Assembly: GCF_001556865.1 (NCBI RefSeq)
Contig: NZ_LSJY01000023.1
Span: 1-5,621 of the forward strand
Direction of reading: 5' to 3'
DNA: 5,621 nucleotides
From: Sphingobium sp. CCH11-B1
GTDB taxonomy: Bacteria > Pseudomonadota > Alphaproteobacteria > Sphingomonadales > Sphingomonadaceae
A program made the position numbers and the translations under genes. The notes under the pieces are model-generated. The model was not told where the DNA came from and did not search any database. It was given only the letters and a program-made list of their open reading frames with translations. Below, one piece after another: positions 1-5,006 of this stretch. Position 1 is the stretch's first letter, and each line of letters opens with the position of its first letter.

Positions 1-153
1 CCCCGCCGCGACCCGCCCGGCGACATCGTCCACCAGCGTGCGCAGCCAGTCGGTCCGGACCTGTCCGTCCGGGTCGACCAGCAGTGCCGACCCGATCTTG
101 ATGACCAGGCGGCGGATCAGGGCAGGGGGAAAGCCGGAAAGGGGGTGGGTCAT
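1..153 (-). CDS. proB: Glutamate 5-kinase, N-terminal fragment (cut by window edge)
   Basis: This is the first 51 codons of a protein that runs off the left edge of the window. The reading begins MTHPLSGFPPALIRRLVIKI and continues GSALLVDPDG with K19, G21 and S22. This is the lysine/glycine nucleotide-binding opening of the amino acid kinase fold as it appears in ProB. ProB phosphorylates L-glutamate to glutamyl-5-phosphate, the first cytoplasmic step of proline synthesis. The family is known to sit directly downstream of obgE in many alphaproteobacteria, and here it follows obgE on the same strand after a 151-nt gap. The start at 153 is preceded by a purine-rich stretch (AAGGGAGGGG on the minus strand, 166-175), a good ribosome binding site. 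The ATP-binding and any C-terminal PUA domain lie outside the window. The identification rests on the N-terminus and the neighbour. Confidence 0.88.
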   Translation of the reverse strand, partial: MTHPLSGFPPALIRRLVIKIGSALLVDPDGQVRTDWLRTLVDDVAGRVAAG

Positions 154-162
154 GGTCCAATT

Positions 163-175
163 TCCCCCCTCCCTT
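163..175 (-). promoter_or_regulatory. proB ribosome binding site inside the repeat
   Basis: On the minus strand the sequence AAGGGAGGGGGG lies about 10 nt before the proB ATG at 153. It contains Shine-Dalgarno-like GGGAGG and forms the outer edge of the inverted-repeat element. It could be sequestered in the 166-187 hairpin. Confidence 0.55.
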
Positions 176-294
176 TGAAGGGAGGGGCAGGGGGTGGGTG
201 CGCCGCGCGGGCGACGCGTCTGATCTGTCACCCGGAGATGGGGCTCGCTTCGTTCGCAACCCATCCCCGACCCCTCCCTTCAAACGGAGGGGAG
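164..294. repeat. Nested palindromic intergenic repeat element
   Basis: Two arms (164-200 and 257-294) are inverted copies of each other. They match at about 32 of 37 positions plus one indel, and are separated by ~56 nt. Each arm itself holds a hairpin. The left has CCCCTCCCTT at 166-175 paired perfectly with AAGGGAGGGG at 178-187. The right has CCCCTCC at 271-277 paired with GGAGGGG at 286-292. Each hairpin is followed, reading towards the centre, by a G-rich GGGGGTGGG-like tail. The arms therefore form a palindrome of palindromes. Such C-rich/G-rich elements are, to my recollection, dispersed between genes in sphingomonad genomes, but only one copy is in this window and I cannot verify the family. 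No ORF or transposase is associated with it. Confidence 0.75.
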
Positions 295-304
295 TCTTAG
301 TCGG

Positions 305-1399
305 TCAAATAGGGGACCACGGCTTGTCGGCCTCCGGCGCGTCTTCCTCTTCGCTTTCGGGCGGCTGATCCAGCAGCGGCAGCACCGCGTCCAGCAACAC
401 GCCGACGCCTTCGCCGGTCGCGCCGGAAATGATGAACACCTCTTCCACGCCCGCTTCGTCGCGCAACTGGTCGGCGATATCCTCCATCAGCTCCTGCCCC
501 AGCAGGTCGCCCTTGTTCAGCACGACGAGCTGCGGCTTTTCTTCGAGGCCGCCGCCATAGGCAGCCAGCTCGTCGGTGACGATGCGGAACTGTTCGACCG
601 GGTCGTCGCCGGTCGCGTCGATGAGGTGCAGCAGCACCCGGCACCGTTCGATATGGCCCAGGAACCGGTCACCGATGCCCGCGCCCTCCGCCGCGCCCTC
701 GATCAGGCCGGGGATGTCGGCCAGCACGAATTCGCGGTCGCGGTGCAGCACGACGCCCAGTTGCGGCTTGGTGGTGGTGAAGGCATAGGCGCCGACCTTC
801 GCCTTGGTGTTCGTCACCTGGTTGATGAAGGTCGACTTGCCGGCATTGGGCATTCCCACCAGCCCGACGTCCGCCAGCAGCTTGAGGCGCAGCCACACCC
901 ACATTTCCTGCCCTGGCCAGCCCGTACCATGCTGGCGCGGCGCGCGGTTGGTGCTGGTCTTGTAGGACAGGTTGCCGCGGCCGCCATCGCCGCCACGCAG
1001 CAGAACGATCCGCTGGCCCACTTCGGTGAAGTCGGCGAGCAGGTCCTGCTCATATTCCATGGTGCCGTCTTCCGGGTCTTCGGACCCGTCCACCGGAACG
1101 GGATCGGACAGGATTTGCGTACCGACGGGCACCTTGATGATCAGGTCTTCGCCGCCCGCGCCATAGCGATTCTTGCCCATGCCGGGCTGGCCGCGCTGCG
1201 CCTTGAAATGCTGGGTGTAGCGAAAGTCGATCAGCGTGTTGAGGCCGGCCACCGCCTCGAAGATGATGTCGCCGCCCTTGCCGCCATTGCCGCCGTCCGG
1301 CCCGCCATATTCGACATATTTTTCGCGCCGGAAACTGACCGCGCCGGGACCGCCCCAGCCGGACTTGATGAAGATTTTCGCTTGATCGAGGAAATGCAT
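305..1399 (-). CDS. obgE: GTPase Obg/CgtA, ribosome assembly
   Basis: A 364-residue Obg GTPase that binds the large ribosomal subunit precursor in the cytoplasm and couples GTP state to late 50S assembly and growth control. Residues 1-160 form the glycine-rich Obg fold (MHFLDQAKIFIKSGWGGPGA; GGPDGGNGGKGG at 32-43). The GTPase domain follows: P-loop GMPNAGKST at 182-190, switch I threonines 208-210, DIPG at 228-231, NKGD at 295-298 and a G5 loop near SGATGEG at 325-331. The C-terminus is a short acidic tail (SEEEDAPEADKPW), so the optional OCT domain of Gram-positive Obg is absent, as is usual in Gram-negatives. An acidic stretch at ~99-118 lengthens the Obg fold compared with E. coli. The start is fixed by the conserved N-terminus, yet no Shine-Dalgarno is visible and the ATG lies in a hairpin. 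The gene follows tetR by 30 nt and precedes proB. Confidence 0.97.
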   Translation of the reverse strand: MHFLDQAKIFIKSGWGGPGAVSFRREKYVEYGGPDGGNGGKGGDIIFEAVAGLNTLIDFRYTQHFKAQRGQPGMGKNRYGAGGEDLIIKVPVGTQILSDPVPVDGSEDPEDGTMEYEQDLLADFTEVGQRIVLLRGGDGGRGNLSYKTSTNRAPRQHGTGWPGQEMWVWLRLKLLADVGLVGMPNAGKSTFINQVTNTKAKVGAYAFTTTKPQLGVVLHRDREFVLADIPGLIEGAAEGAGIGDRFLGHIERCRVLLHLIDATGDDPVEQFRIVTDELAAYGGGLEEKPQLVVLNKGDLLGQELMEDIADQLRDEAGVEEVFIISGATGEGVGVLLDAVLPLLDQPPESEEEDAPEADKPWSPI

Positions 1400-1418
1400 G
1401 GCGCGCCCATAGCGCCAT
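1398..1418 (-). promoter_or_regulatory. Hairpin covering the obgE start codon
   Basis: ATGGCGC (1398-1404) and GCGCCAT (1412-1418) form a perfect 7-bp stem with a 7-nt loop. In the minus-strand transcript the 3' arm includes the A and U of the obgE AUG (1399-1397). It occupies the place where a ribosome binding site would be expected, and none is recognisable. A role in translation control is inference. Confidence 0.45.
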
Positions 1419-1429
1419 CGGCGGGAAAG

Positions 1430-2047
1430 TTAAACCTTGGCCTGCTGCGCAAGGGATGCGGCTTCCTGCATCAGCGCGTGAGTCAGGCTGCGCGTCGCGA
1501 TCTCGCGCGCCTTTTCGCGCGACAGGCCGATCGCTGCCGCCATCGGACCGCCCAGTTGCGAATCGCCCAGCGCCAGCAGCACCAGCATCAGCGTATTTTC
1601 CCGGATCAGGTCGGCGAGGTTGGACGTCAGCGCGCTCGCGGCGAGCTTGTCGACGAGCCGGTGGATCGCCTCCACCACCGGATCGAGTGCGTCCTCGTTG
1701 CCGGAAGACAGCATCCAGCTCGCGAGCGCGCCAGCGCCCTGCGCGTCGAAGGCGTCGAAGGTCATGTCGACGATGGTGCGCGGGCTGACCTCGCCGCGCC
1801 GCGCCGCATCGACCGCCTCGCCGATGCTGGCGGTGATGACTTCTGCCAGATGCCCCGCGAGCGCTTTCTGAAGCCCCGCCGCTGATCCGAAATGGTGCAG
1901 CAGATTGGCGTGGGTGCGCCCGATTCGCGCCGCCACCGCCTTCAGCGTCACGGACTGCGGCCCGGTTTCGATCAGCAAAGCGCGCGCTGCTTCGACGGCG
2001 GCAAGGCGGCTTTCATCCGGGCTAAGGCGTAGTCGCTTTATTGACAT
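1430..2047 (-). CDS. TetR-family transcriptional regulator
   Basis: A 205-residue protein of the usual TetR length. The N-terminal DNA-binding domain runs from about residue 10 to 60: helix 1 (DESRLAAVEAARALLIETG), then the helix-turn-helix LKAVAARIGRTHANLLHHFG at 35-54, which matches the TetR pattern ending in a Y/H-x-F motif. The remaining ~140 residues are helical and hydrophobic, the expected ligand-binding and dimer domain, with no recognisable ligand signature. The gene is divergent from the metal-hydrolase-like gene, and the shared gap carries two palindromic sites, one overlapping its own start codon. It therefore most likely represses both itself and its neighbour. No Shine-Dalgarno is seen before the ATG at 2047, though the N-terminus aligns well with the family. 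It lies 30 nt upstream of obgE on the same strand. The inducer is unknown. Confidence 0.9.
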   Translation of the reverse strand: MSIKRLRLSPDESRLAAVEAARALLIETGPQSVTLKAVAARIGRTHANLLHHFGSAAGLQKALAGHLAEVITASIGEAVDAARRGEVSPRTIVDMTFDAFDAQGAGALASWMLSSGNEDALDPVVEAIHRLVDKLAASALTSNLADLIRENTLMLVLLALGDSQLGGPMAAAIGLSREKAREIATRSLTHALMQEAASLAQQAKV

Positions 2048-2069
2048 CAGTGTCAGTTACCATTATTTA
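2041..2069 (+). promoter_or_regulatory. Probable promoter of the metal-hydrolase-like gene
   Basis: A perfect TTGACA -35 box at 2041-2046 is followed after 17 nt by TATTTA at 2064-2069, a weak -10 that keeps only the leading TAT. Transcription would start near 2076, giving a leader of ~24 nt. Both boxes overlap the palindromic operators, as expected for a repressed promoter. The -35 box lies inside the first codons of tetR. Confidence 0.45.
2042..2055. promoter_or_regulatory. TetR operator candidate O1
   Basis: TGACATCAGTGTCA is a 14-bp near-palindrome: 6-bp half sites around CA with one mismatch pair. It covers the tetR start codon (2047-2045) and most of the TTGACA box at 2041-2046. It matches the second site (2067-2080) in layout and central bases, with a 25-bp centre-to-centre distance. 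Binding by the adjacent TetR protein is inferred from position and symmetry. Confidence 0.65.
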
Positions 2070-2080
2070 CATCAATGTAA
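2067..2080. promoter_or_regulatory. TetR operator candidate O2
   Basis: TTACATCAATGTAA is a perfect 14-bp inverted repeat, with TTACAT and ATGTAA around a CA spacer. It lies between tetR and the divergent gene and overlaps the likely -10 region and transcription start of the latter. Including one flanking base on each side, it agrees with O1 at 13 of 16 positions. Confidence 0.7.
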
Positions 2081-2088
2081 GTAAGCAT

Positions 2089-2094
2089 AGGAGG
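2089..2094 (+). promoter_or_regulatory. Strong ribosome binding site
   Basis: AGGAGG sits 5 nt before the ATG at 2100 and fixes that start. It is the best Shine-Dalgarno in the window. Confidence 0.8.
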
Positions 2095-2099
2095 CGTCC

Positions 2100-2951
2100 A
2101 TGACACCTGTCCAACTCACCATCACCCCGCGCGATCGCCGCTTCGGCCGCGATCACGCATCGGCGCGACATTGGCTGAACGGCGATCCGATCGCCACGGC
2201 TTTCTTCAATGCGCTGTCGATCACCTTTCCGCGCGGCGAAGCCTTCTTCATCGATTCCGTCCGCGCCTTTCGCGACGGTGTGTCCGAAAAGCTCGCGGGG
2301 GAGGTCGCGGCCTTCATCAAGCAGGAAGTGGTGCACAGCCGCGAACATCTCGCCTTCAACAGGCAGGTGACGGACCATGGCTATGATGTCACGCGCCTCG
2401 ACGCGGACGTGACGATGGTGCTGGATCTTGCCTATAGCCGCCCGCCCATCATTCGCCTTGCCGCCACCATGGCGCTGGAGCATTTCACGGCCGTTCTCGC
2501 CCATCAATTGCTGCGCGACCCCCGTTATTTGGATGGTGCCGATCCGGAACTGGCCGCTCTCTGGCGCTGGCATGCGATGGAGGAGATCGAACATAAGGGC
2601 GTGGCGCACGACATATGGTGCCACGCGACCCGCGACTGGCCGCCCCTCAAGCGCTGGTGGGTCAAGTCGCTGATGATGCTGGTCGTCACCCGCCATTTCC
2701 TGCATCACCGCGCGCGCGGCATGGTCGAGCTTCTGCGGCAGGATGGCATGACACGCGTTCGGGCCTGGGGCGGCTTGCTGCATTACGCTCTGGTGCGGCC
2801 CGGCATCCTGCGCCGCACCGCCTGGCCCTGGATGCGCTACTTTCTGCCGGGCTTCCATCCGTGGCAGGTGGACGACCGGGCGCTCATCGCCCTTGCGGAC
2901 ACGCCCTACGCCGATGCGCGCATGGAAGGGGGAATGCCCTCAGCGGCTTGA
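2100..2951 (+). CDS. Predicted metal-dependent hydrolase (PF10118-like), possible di-metal ferritin-like fold
   Basis: A 283-residue protein that I recognise as the family annotated 'predicted metal-dependent hydrolase' (PF10118 / COG3687 type). Its biochemical role is not established to my knowledge. Conserved-looking acidic and histidine residues fall in the order E47 (FPRGEAFF), E76xxH79 (KQEVVHSREH), E127 (ALEHFT) and E162xxH165 (HAMEEIEHKG), each within a predicted helix. This E / ExxH / E / ExxH order is the ligand pattern of ferritin-like four-helix-bundle dimetal carboxylate proteins, so an oxidase or oxygenase role is a fair alternative to hydrolysis. A hydrophobic stretch at ~190-198 (SLMMLVVTR) and an aromatic, arginine-rich C-terminal third (WPWMRYFLPGFHPW) suggest membrane association, which is inference. 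There is no signal peptide. It is divergent from tetR under twin operators, and 31 nt upstream of a GNAT gene that is probably cotranscribed. Confidence 0.88.
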   Translation: MTPVQLTITPRDRRFGRDHASARHWLNGDPIATAFFNALSITFPRGEAFFIDSVRAFRDGVSEKLAGEVAAFIKQEVVHSREHLAFNRQVTDHGYDVTRLDADVTMVLDLAYSRPPIIRLAATMALEHFTAVLAHQLLRDPRYLDGADPELAALWRWHAMEEIEHKGVAHDIWCHATRDWPPLKRWWVKSLMMLVVTRHFLHHRARGMVELLRQDGMTRVRAWGGLLHYALVRPGILRRTAWPWMRYFLPGFHPWQVDDRALIALADTPYADARMEGGMPSAA

Positions 2952-2982
2952 CCGGGCGGGCGGCGCAGGGTCTTATCGACGC

Positions 2983-3522
2983 ATGTCTCAAGCGCCTGTC
3001 CTGCACACGCCCCGTCTGATCCTGCGTCCGCATGGCATTGCGGACTATGCCGCCTGCCGCCGCCTCTGGGCCGACGCCGATGTCGTCCGCTTCATCGGCG
3101 GCGCGCCGCAGGAGGCGCAGGCCGTGTGGTTCCGCCTGTTGCGATATGCCGGCATGTGGTCGCTGCTGGGCCACGGCATGTGGGTGATAGAGGAAAGGGA
3201 GAGCGGCGCGTTCCTGGGCGAAGCGGGCCTGCTCAGCGCCGAACGCGGCCTGCCCCAACTGGAAGGCGTGCCGGAAGCCGGTTGGGTGCTTGGCCCCGAC
3301 GCGTGGGGCAGAGGGATCGCCACCGAAGCGATGCAGGCGGTGGTCACTTGGGCCGATGTCCATGTCGATACGCCCTCGCTCCGCTGCATCATCGATCCGG
3401 GCAACGGTGCGTCCATTAAGGTTGCCGAAAAGCTGGGCTTCCGCCCGCTGGTCGATACCCAGCTCAATGGTCACCCCACGCGCGTATTCGATCGCCCCCG
3501 CCAGCAGGAGGCCGCCTCCTGA
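2983..3522 (+). CDS. GNAT-family N-acetyltransferase (RimJ/RimL type)
   Basis: A 179-residue GNAT enzyme expected to move an acetyl group from acetyl-CoA to an amine; the acceptor cannot be predicted. The N-terminus LHTPRLILRPHGIADYAA is the typical RimJ/RimL-like (Acetyltransf_3) opening. The acetyl-CoA pyrophosphate loop is WGRGIATEA at 108-116, preceded by the beta strand EAGWVLGPDA. The C-terminal NGASIKVAEKLGFR (131-144) is the usual N-x-x-S...LGF motif. A longer reading from 2893 is possible, but its first 30 residues (arginine/proline-rich) overlap the upstream gene in another frame and align with nothing in the family. The ATG at 2983, with weak AGGG at 2967-2970, is preferred. It follows the metal-hydrolase-like gene by 31 nt on the same strand and converges with a second GNAT gene. 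Its last codons form the left arm of a hairpin. Confidence 0.9.
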   Translation: MSQAPVLHTPRLILRPHGIADYAACRRLWADADVVRFIGGAPQEAQAVWFRLLRYAGMWSLLGHGMWVIEERESGAFLGEAGLLSAERGLPQLEGVPEAGWVLGPDAWGRGIATEAMQAVVTWADVHVDTPSLRCIIDPGNGASIKVAEKLGFRPLVDTQLNGHPTRVFDRPRQQEAAS

Positions 3523-3542
3523 TGGGAAGGGCGGCCTCCTGC
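3504..3542. terminator. Hairpin between convergent GNAT genes, probable bidirectional terminator
   Basis: GCAGGAGGCCGCC (3504-3516) pairs perfectly with GGCGGCCTCCTGC (3530-3542), a 13-bp GC-rich stem with a 13-nt loop. The plus-strand stop codon TGA (3520-3522) is in the loop, and the minus-strand gene stops at 3551. No T-run follows on either strand, so this is not a canonical intrinsic terminator, but its place between convergent genes fits transcription ending or 3'-end protection. A smaller alternative hairpin (3507-3519) competes for the left arm. Confidence 0.6.
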
Positions 3543-3550
3543 GGCAGGTG

Positions 3551-4123
3551 TCAGGCAGCGACGGGAAGCGCGTCCGCGTAAAGGTCCATGGCCGGATCGT
3601 CATTCCCATGTCCGCCTTCGCCTTCCTCGAACAGAAGGCAGTCGACCATTGCGTCCCGGCCCAGGCTGTAGCGGCGCTCGACCTGCCCGGCGAAGCGGAA
3701 GCCGAGCTTGCGCAGCACATTGCCCGATGCCGGGTTGTCGACGAAATGGCTGGCGCGGATGCCGCTAACACCGCTCGCCCGCGCCATGTTCATCACGGCG
3801 CGCGCGGCTTCGGTGGCAAAGCCAAGCCCCCAATAGGAGCGGGCGATCCAATATCCCAGTTCCGGCACGCCTTTCTCGTCCAGATGAATGTCGCACCCGC
3901 CGACCAGACGCGGCGCGCCCTTGGTGCGGGTGAAGGCGAGCAGCCGGGGCAGACGGACGTCATGCGGCAGCGACAGAAAGCCTTCCGCGTCCTCCAGCCC
4001 ATAGGGGCTGGGCGCGCGCGCCAGGTTGCGCAGGATGGCAGCATCGTTGATGGCCAGCGCCAGCGCCGGCGCGTCTTCCATCCAGCCGGGACGCAGCAGC
4101 AGGCGAGGGGTACGGGCGAACAT
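3551..4123 (-). CDS. GNAT-family N-acetyltransferase (RimJ/RimL type)
   Basis: A 190-residue GNAT acetyltransferase using acetyl-CoA; the acceptor is unknown. The N-terminus FARTPRLLLRPGWMEDAPAL is typical of RimJ/RimL-like members. The cofactor loop is WGLGFATEA at 98-106, after LGYWIARSY. The C-terminal motif NPASGNVLRKLGF is at 130-142. The tail after ~165 (EEGEGGHGNDDPAMDLYADALPVAA) is acidic and probably disordered. The ATG at 4123 has AGGAGA at 4131-4136 (minus strand) 7 nt upstream, so the start is secure. A GNAT gene after rplU-rpmA and before obgE is a layout I recall from alphaproteobacteria. Here it lies beyond the rpmA terminator and so probably has its own promoter, which I could not identify. 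It is related to, but clearly divergent from, the convergent GNAT at 2983-3522. Confidence 0.92.
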   Translation of the reverse strand: MFARTPRLLLRPGWMEDAPALALAINDAAILRNLARAPSPYGLEDAEGFLSLPHDVRLPRLLAFTRTKGAPRLVGGCDIHLDEKGVPELGYWIARSYWGLGFATEAARAVMNMARASGVSGIRASHFVDNPASGNVLRKLGFRFAGQVERRYSLGRDAMVDCLLFEEGEGGHGNDDPAMDLYADALPVAA

Positions 4124-4130
4124 GCTATTC

Positions 4131-4136
4131 TCTCCT
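4131..4136 (-). promoter_or_regulatory. Ribosome binding site of the minus-strand GNAT gene
   Basis: AGGAGA on the minus strand lies 7 nt before the ATG at 4123 and supports that start. Confidence 0.65.
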
Positions 4137-4274
4137 CTATTCCGCGCCGTTAGCCGCCGTTGATGACGGCTTGACGACGGTTCGCTCTGGATGGGTCGCG
4201 CCCGCTCGACGCGCGAGAAGGCGTTATGTTCCAGAGGCTTGAGGGATTTTGAGAGGGGGGTTCGCCCAACGGAA

Positions 4275-4308
4275 AAGGGGCGCCCCTCTACGGTGAGGAG
4301 CGCCCCTT
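4275..4308 (-). terminator. Intrinsic terminator of the rplU-rpmA operon
   Basis: The arms 4275-4288 (AAGGGGCGCCCCTC) and 4295-4308 (GAGGAGCGCCCCTT) pair at 13 of 14 positions around a TACGGT loop; the mismatch is 4284/4299. Read on the minus strand, the stem ends in TT and runs into TTTT at the base (complement of 4273-4276), a short U-tract. It lies ~90 nt after the rpmA stop codon. Confidence 0.8.
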
Positions 4309-4371
4309 AATTCCCTCGGATACCGGCGTCAGGCTCTGTGCCTGGACCCCGGGAGGATCGCCCCTTGCGAA

Positions 4372-4394
4372 GGACGACCCGTCATCAGTCGTCC
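4372..4394 (-). other. Hairpin just after the rpmA stop codon
   Basis: GGACGAC (4372-4378) and GTCGTCC (4388-4394) form a perfect 7-bp stem with a 9-nt loop, one base beyond the rpmA stop codon. No U-tract follows in the minus direction. A second short hairpin, CAGGC / GCCTG, lies at 4330-4344. They may protect the 3' end of the message or have no role. Confidence 0.4.
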
Positions 4395-4395
4395 G

Positions 4396-4665
4396 TTATT
4401 CGGCGGCTTCGGCTACCGCGTCGACCGACACATATTTGCGGCCAAGCTTGCCGGTGTGGAACACCACCTTGCCTTCGCCAAGCGCGAAGAGGGTATGGTC
4501 CTTGCCCATGCCCACATTGCGGCCCGGATAGACGCGGGTGCCGCGCTGGCGAATGATGATGTTGCCGCCGATCACGTCCTGACCGCCGAACTTCTTGACG
4601 CCAAGGCGCTTCGACTCAGAATCGCGACCGTTGCGCGACGAACCGCCAGCTTTCTTATGTGCCAT
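4396..4665 (-). CDS. rpmA: 50S ribosomal protein bL27
   Basis: An 89-residue bL27. It sits in the large ribosomal subunit with its N-terminus reaching towards the peptidyl transferase centre. The protein begins [20 protein letters not shown], the family hallmark, with no N-terminal leader of the kind processed in Firmicutes. The core continues with [35 protein letters not shown] and a C-terminal [13 protein letters not shown]. The length is usual for the family. The start at 4665 has GAGGAG at 4675-4680 on the minus strand, 9 nt upstream. It follows rplU by 32 nt in the same operon, the order found in nearly all bacteria, and ends before a terminator at 4275-4308. Confidence 0.98.
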   Translation of the reverse strand: MAHKKAGGSSRNGRDSESKRLGVKKFGGQDVIGGNIIIRQRGTRVYPGRNVGMGKDHTLFALGEGKVVFHTGKLGRKYVSVDAVAEAAE

Positions 4666-4697
4666 GACCTAAACTCCTCGAATTCTTTGCTGCTGGC

Positions 4698-4997
4698 TCA
4701 GGCGCCGATCGACACGATCTTCAGGATCGTGTGATTCTGGCGGTGGCCGTTCTTGCGGCGATAATTGTGGCGGCGGCGCTTCTTGAAGACGATGACCTTC
4801 TCGCCCTTCGCCTGCGCGATGATTTCAGCGGCGACCGTCAGCTTCGACGCATCTTTCACGTCGCTGCCTTCGCCGGCGAACAGGACATCGCCCAGCGTGA
4901 CCTTGTCGCCGGCTTCACCGGCCAGCTTCTCAACGACGATCTTGTCTCCGGCGGCGACGCGATACTGCTTGCCGCCCGTGCGCACGATAGCGAACAT
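4698..4997 (-). CDS. rplU: 50S ribosomal protein bL21
   Basis: A 99-residue bL21, an rRNA-binding protein of the large subunit. The N-terminus [20 protein letters not shown] is diagnostic. The basic motif [20 protein letters not shown] at ~71-90 is the conserved 23S rRNA-binding stretch, followed by the closing strand ILKIVSIGA. It lacks the long alanine-rich C-terminal extension seen in some other alphaproteobacteria. An upstream in-frame ATG at 5018 would add MNEKRQA, but the family start is the ATG at 4997, preceded on the minus strand by GAGAAGAG as a modest ribosome binding site. It is the first gene of the rplU-rpmA operon, with a promoter at 5076-5104 and a ~72-nt leader that contains a hairpin. 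Confidence 0.98.
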   Translation of the reverse strand: MFAIVRTGGKQYRVAAGDKIVVEKLAGEAGDKVTLGDVLFAGEGSDVKDASKLTVAAEIIAQAKGEKVIVFKKRRRHNYRRKNGHRQNHTILKIVSIGA

Positions 4998-5006
4998 GGC
5001 TTGTCT

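Larger units (their letters stand above)
154..304. other. obgE-proB intergenic region, largely a repeat element
   Basis: This 151-nt gap between two genes on the same strand holds no credible ORF. Most of it is occupied by the nested inverted-repeat element described separately. No T-tract follows its hairpins on the minus strand, so a terminator cannot be claimed. Whether proB is read through from obgE cannot be decided from sequence. Confidence 0.6.
4124..4395. other. Intergenic region between rpmA and the GNAT gene
   Basis: These 272 nt hold no credible gene. From the rpmA side they contain two small hairpins in the rpmA 3' untranslated region (4372-4394 and 4330-4344), the operon terminator (4275-4308), and ~150 nt that should hold the GNAT promoter. 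In that part I see only a short GCCGT/ACGGC inverted repeat (4156-4170) and no convincing -35/-10 pair. Confidence 0.6.

Noticed and set aside
164..294. Reading the C-rich repeat as a CRISPR or a terminator
   Set aside because: There are only two inverted arms with no regular spacers, and no T-tract follows the hairpins on the obgE strand.
626..1885. Long 419-codon plus-strand ORF opposite obgE and tetR
   Set aside because: It is antisense to two clearly recognised genes, has no family motif, and long antisense frames are common in GC-rich DNA.
2067..2858. 263-codon minus-strand ORF opposite the metal-hydrolase-like gene
   Set aside because: It mirrors a recognised gene, reads as low-complexity residues and has no domain. 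Its stop region falls in the operator gap.
2893..2982. Upstream start that would extend the plus-strand GNAT by 30 residues
   Set aside because: The added arginine/proline-rich stretch overlaps the previous gene in another frame and precedes the normal GNAT N-terminus. The ATG at 2983 fits the family.
2884..3771. 295-codon minus-strand ORF across both GNAT genes
   Set aside because: It overlaps two real GNAT genes in other frames and crosses their shared hairpin. No motif supports it.
3290..4153. 287-codon plus-strand ORF opposite the minus-strand GNAT
   Set aside because: It is a frame shadow across two convergent genes with no recognisable protein.
4141..4274. Promoter for the minus-strand GNAT using a TAACGG box near 4151
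   Set aside because: The sequence 17 nt upstream of it (GTCAAG) does not resemble a -35 box, so no call was made.
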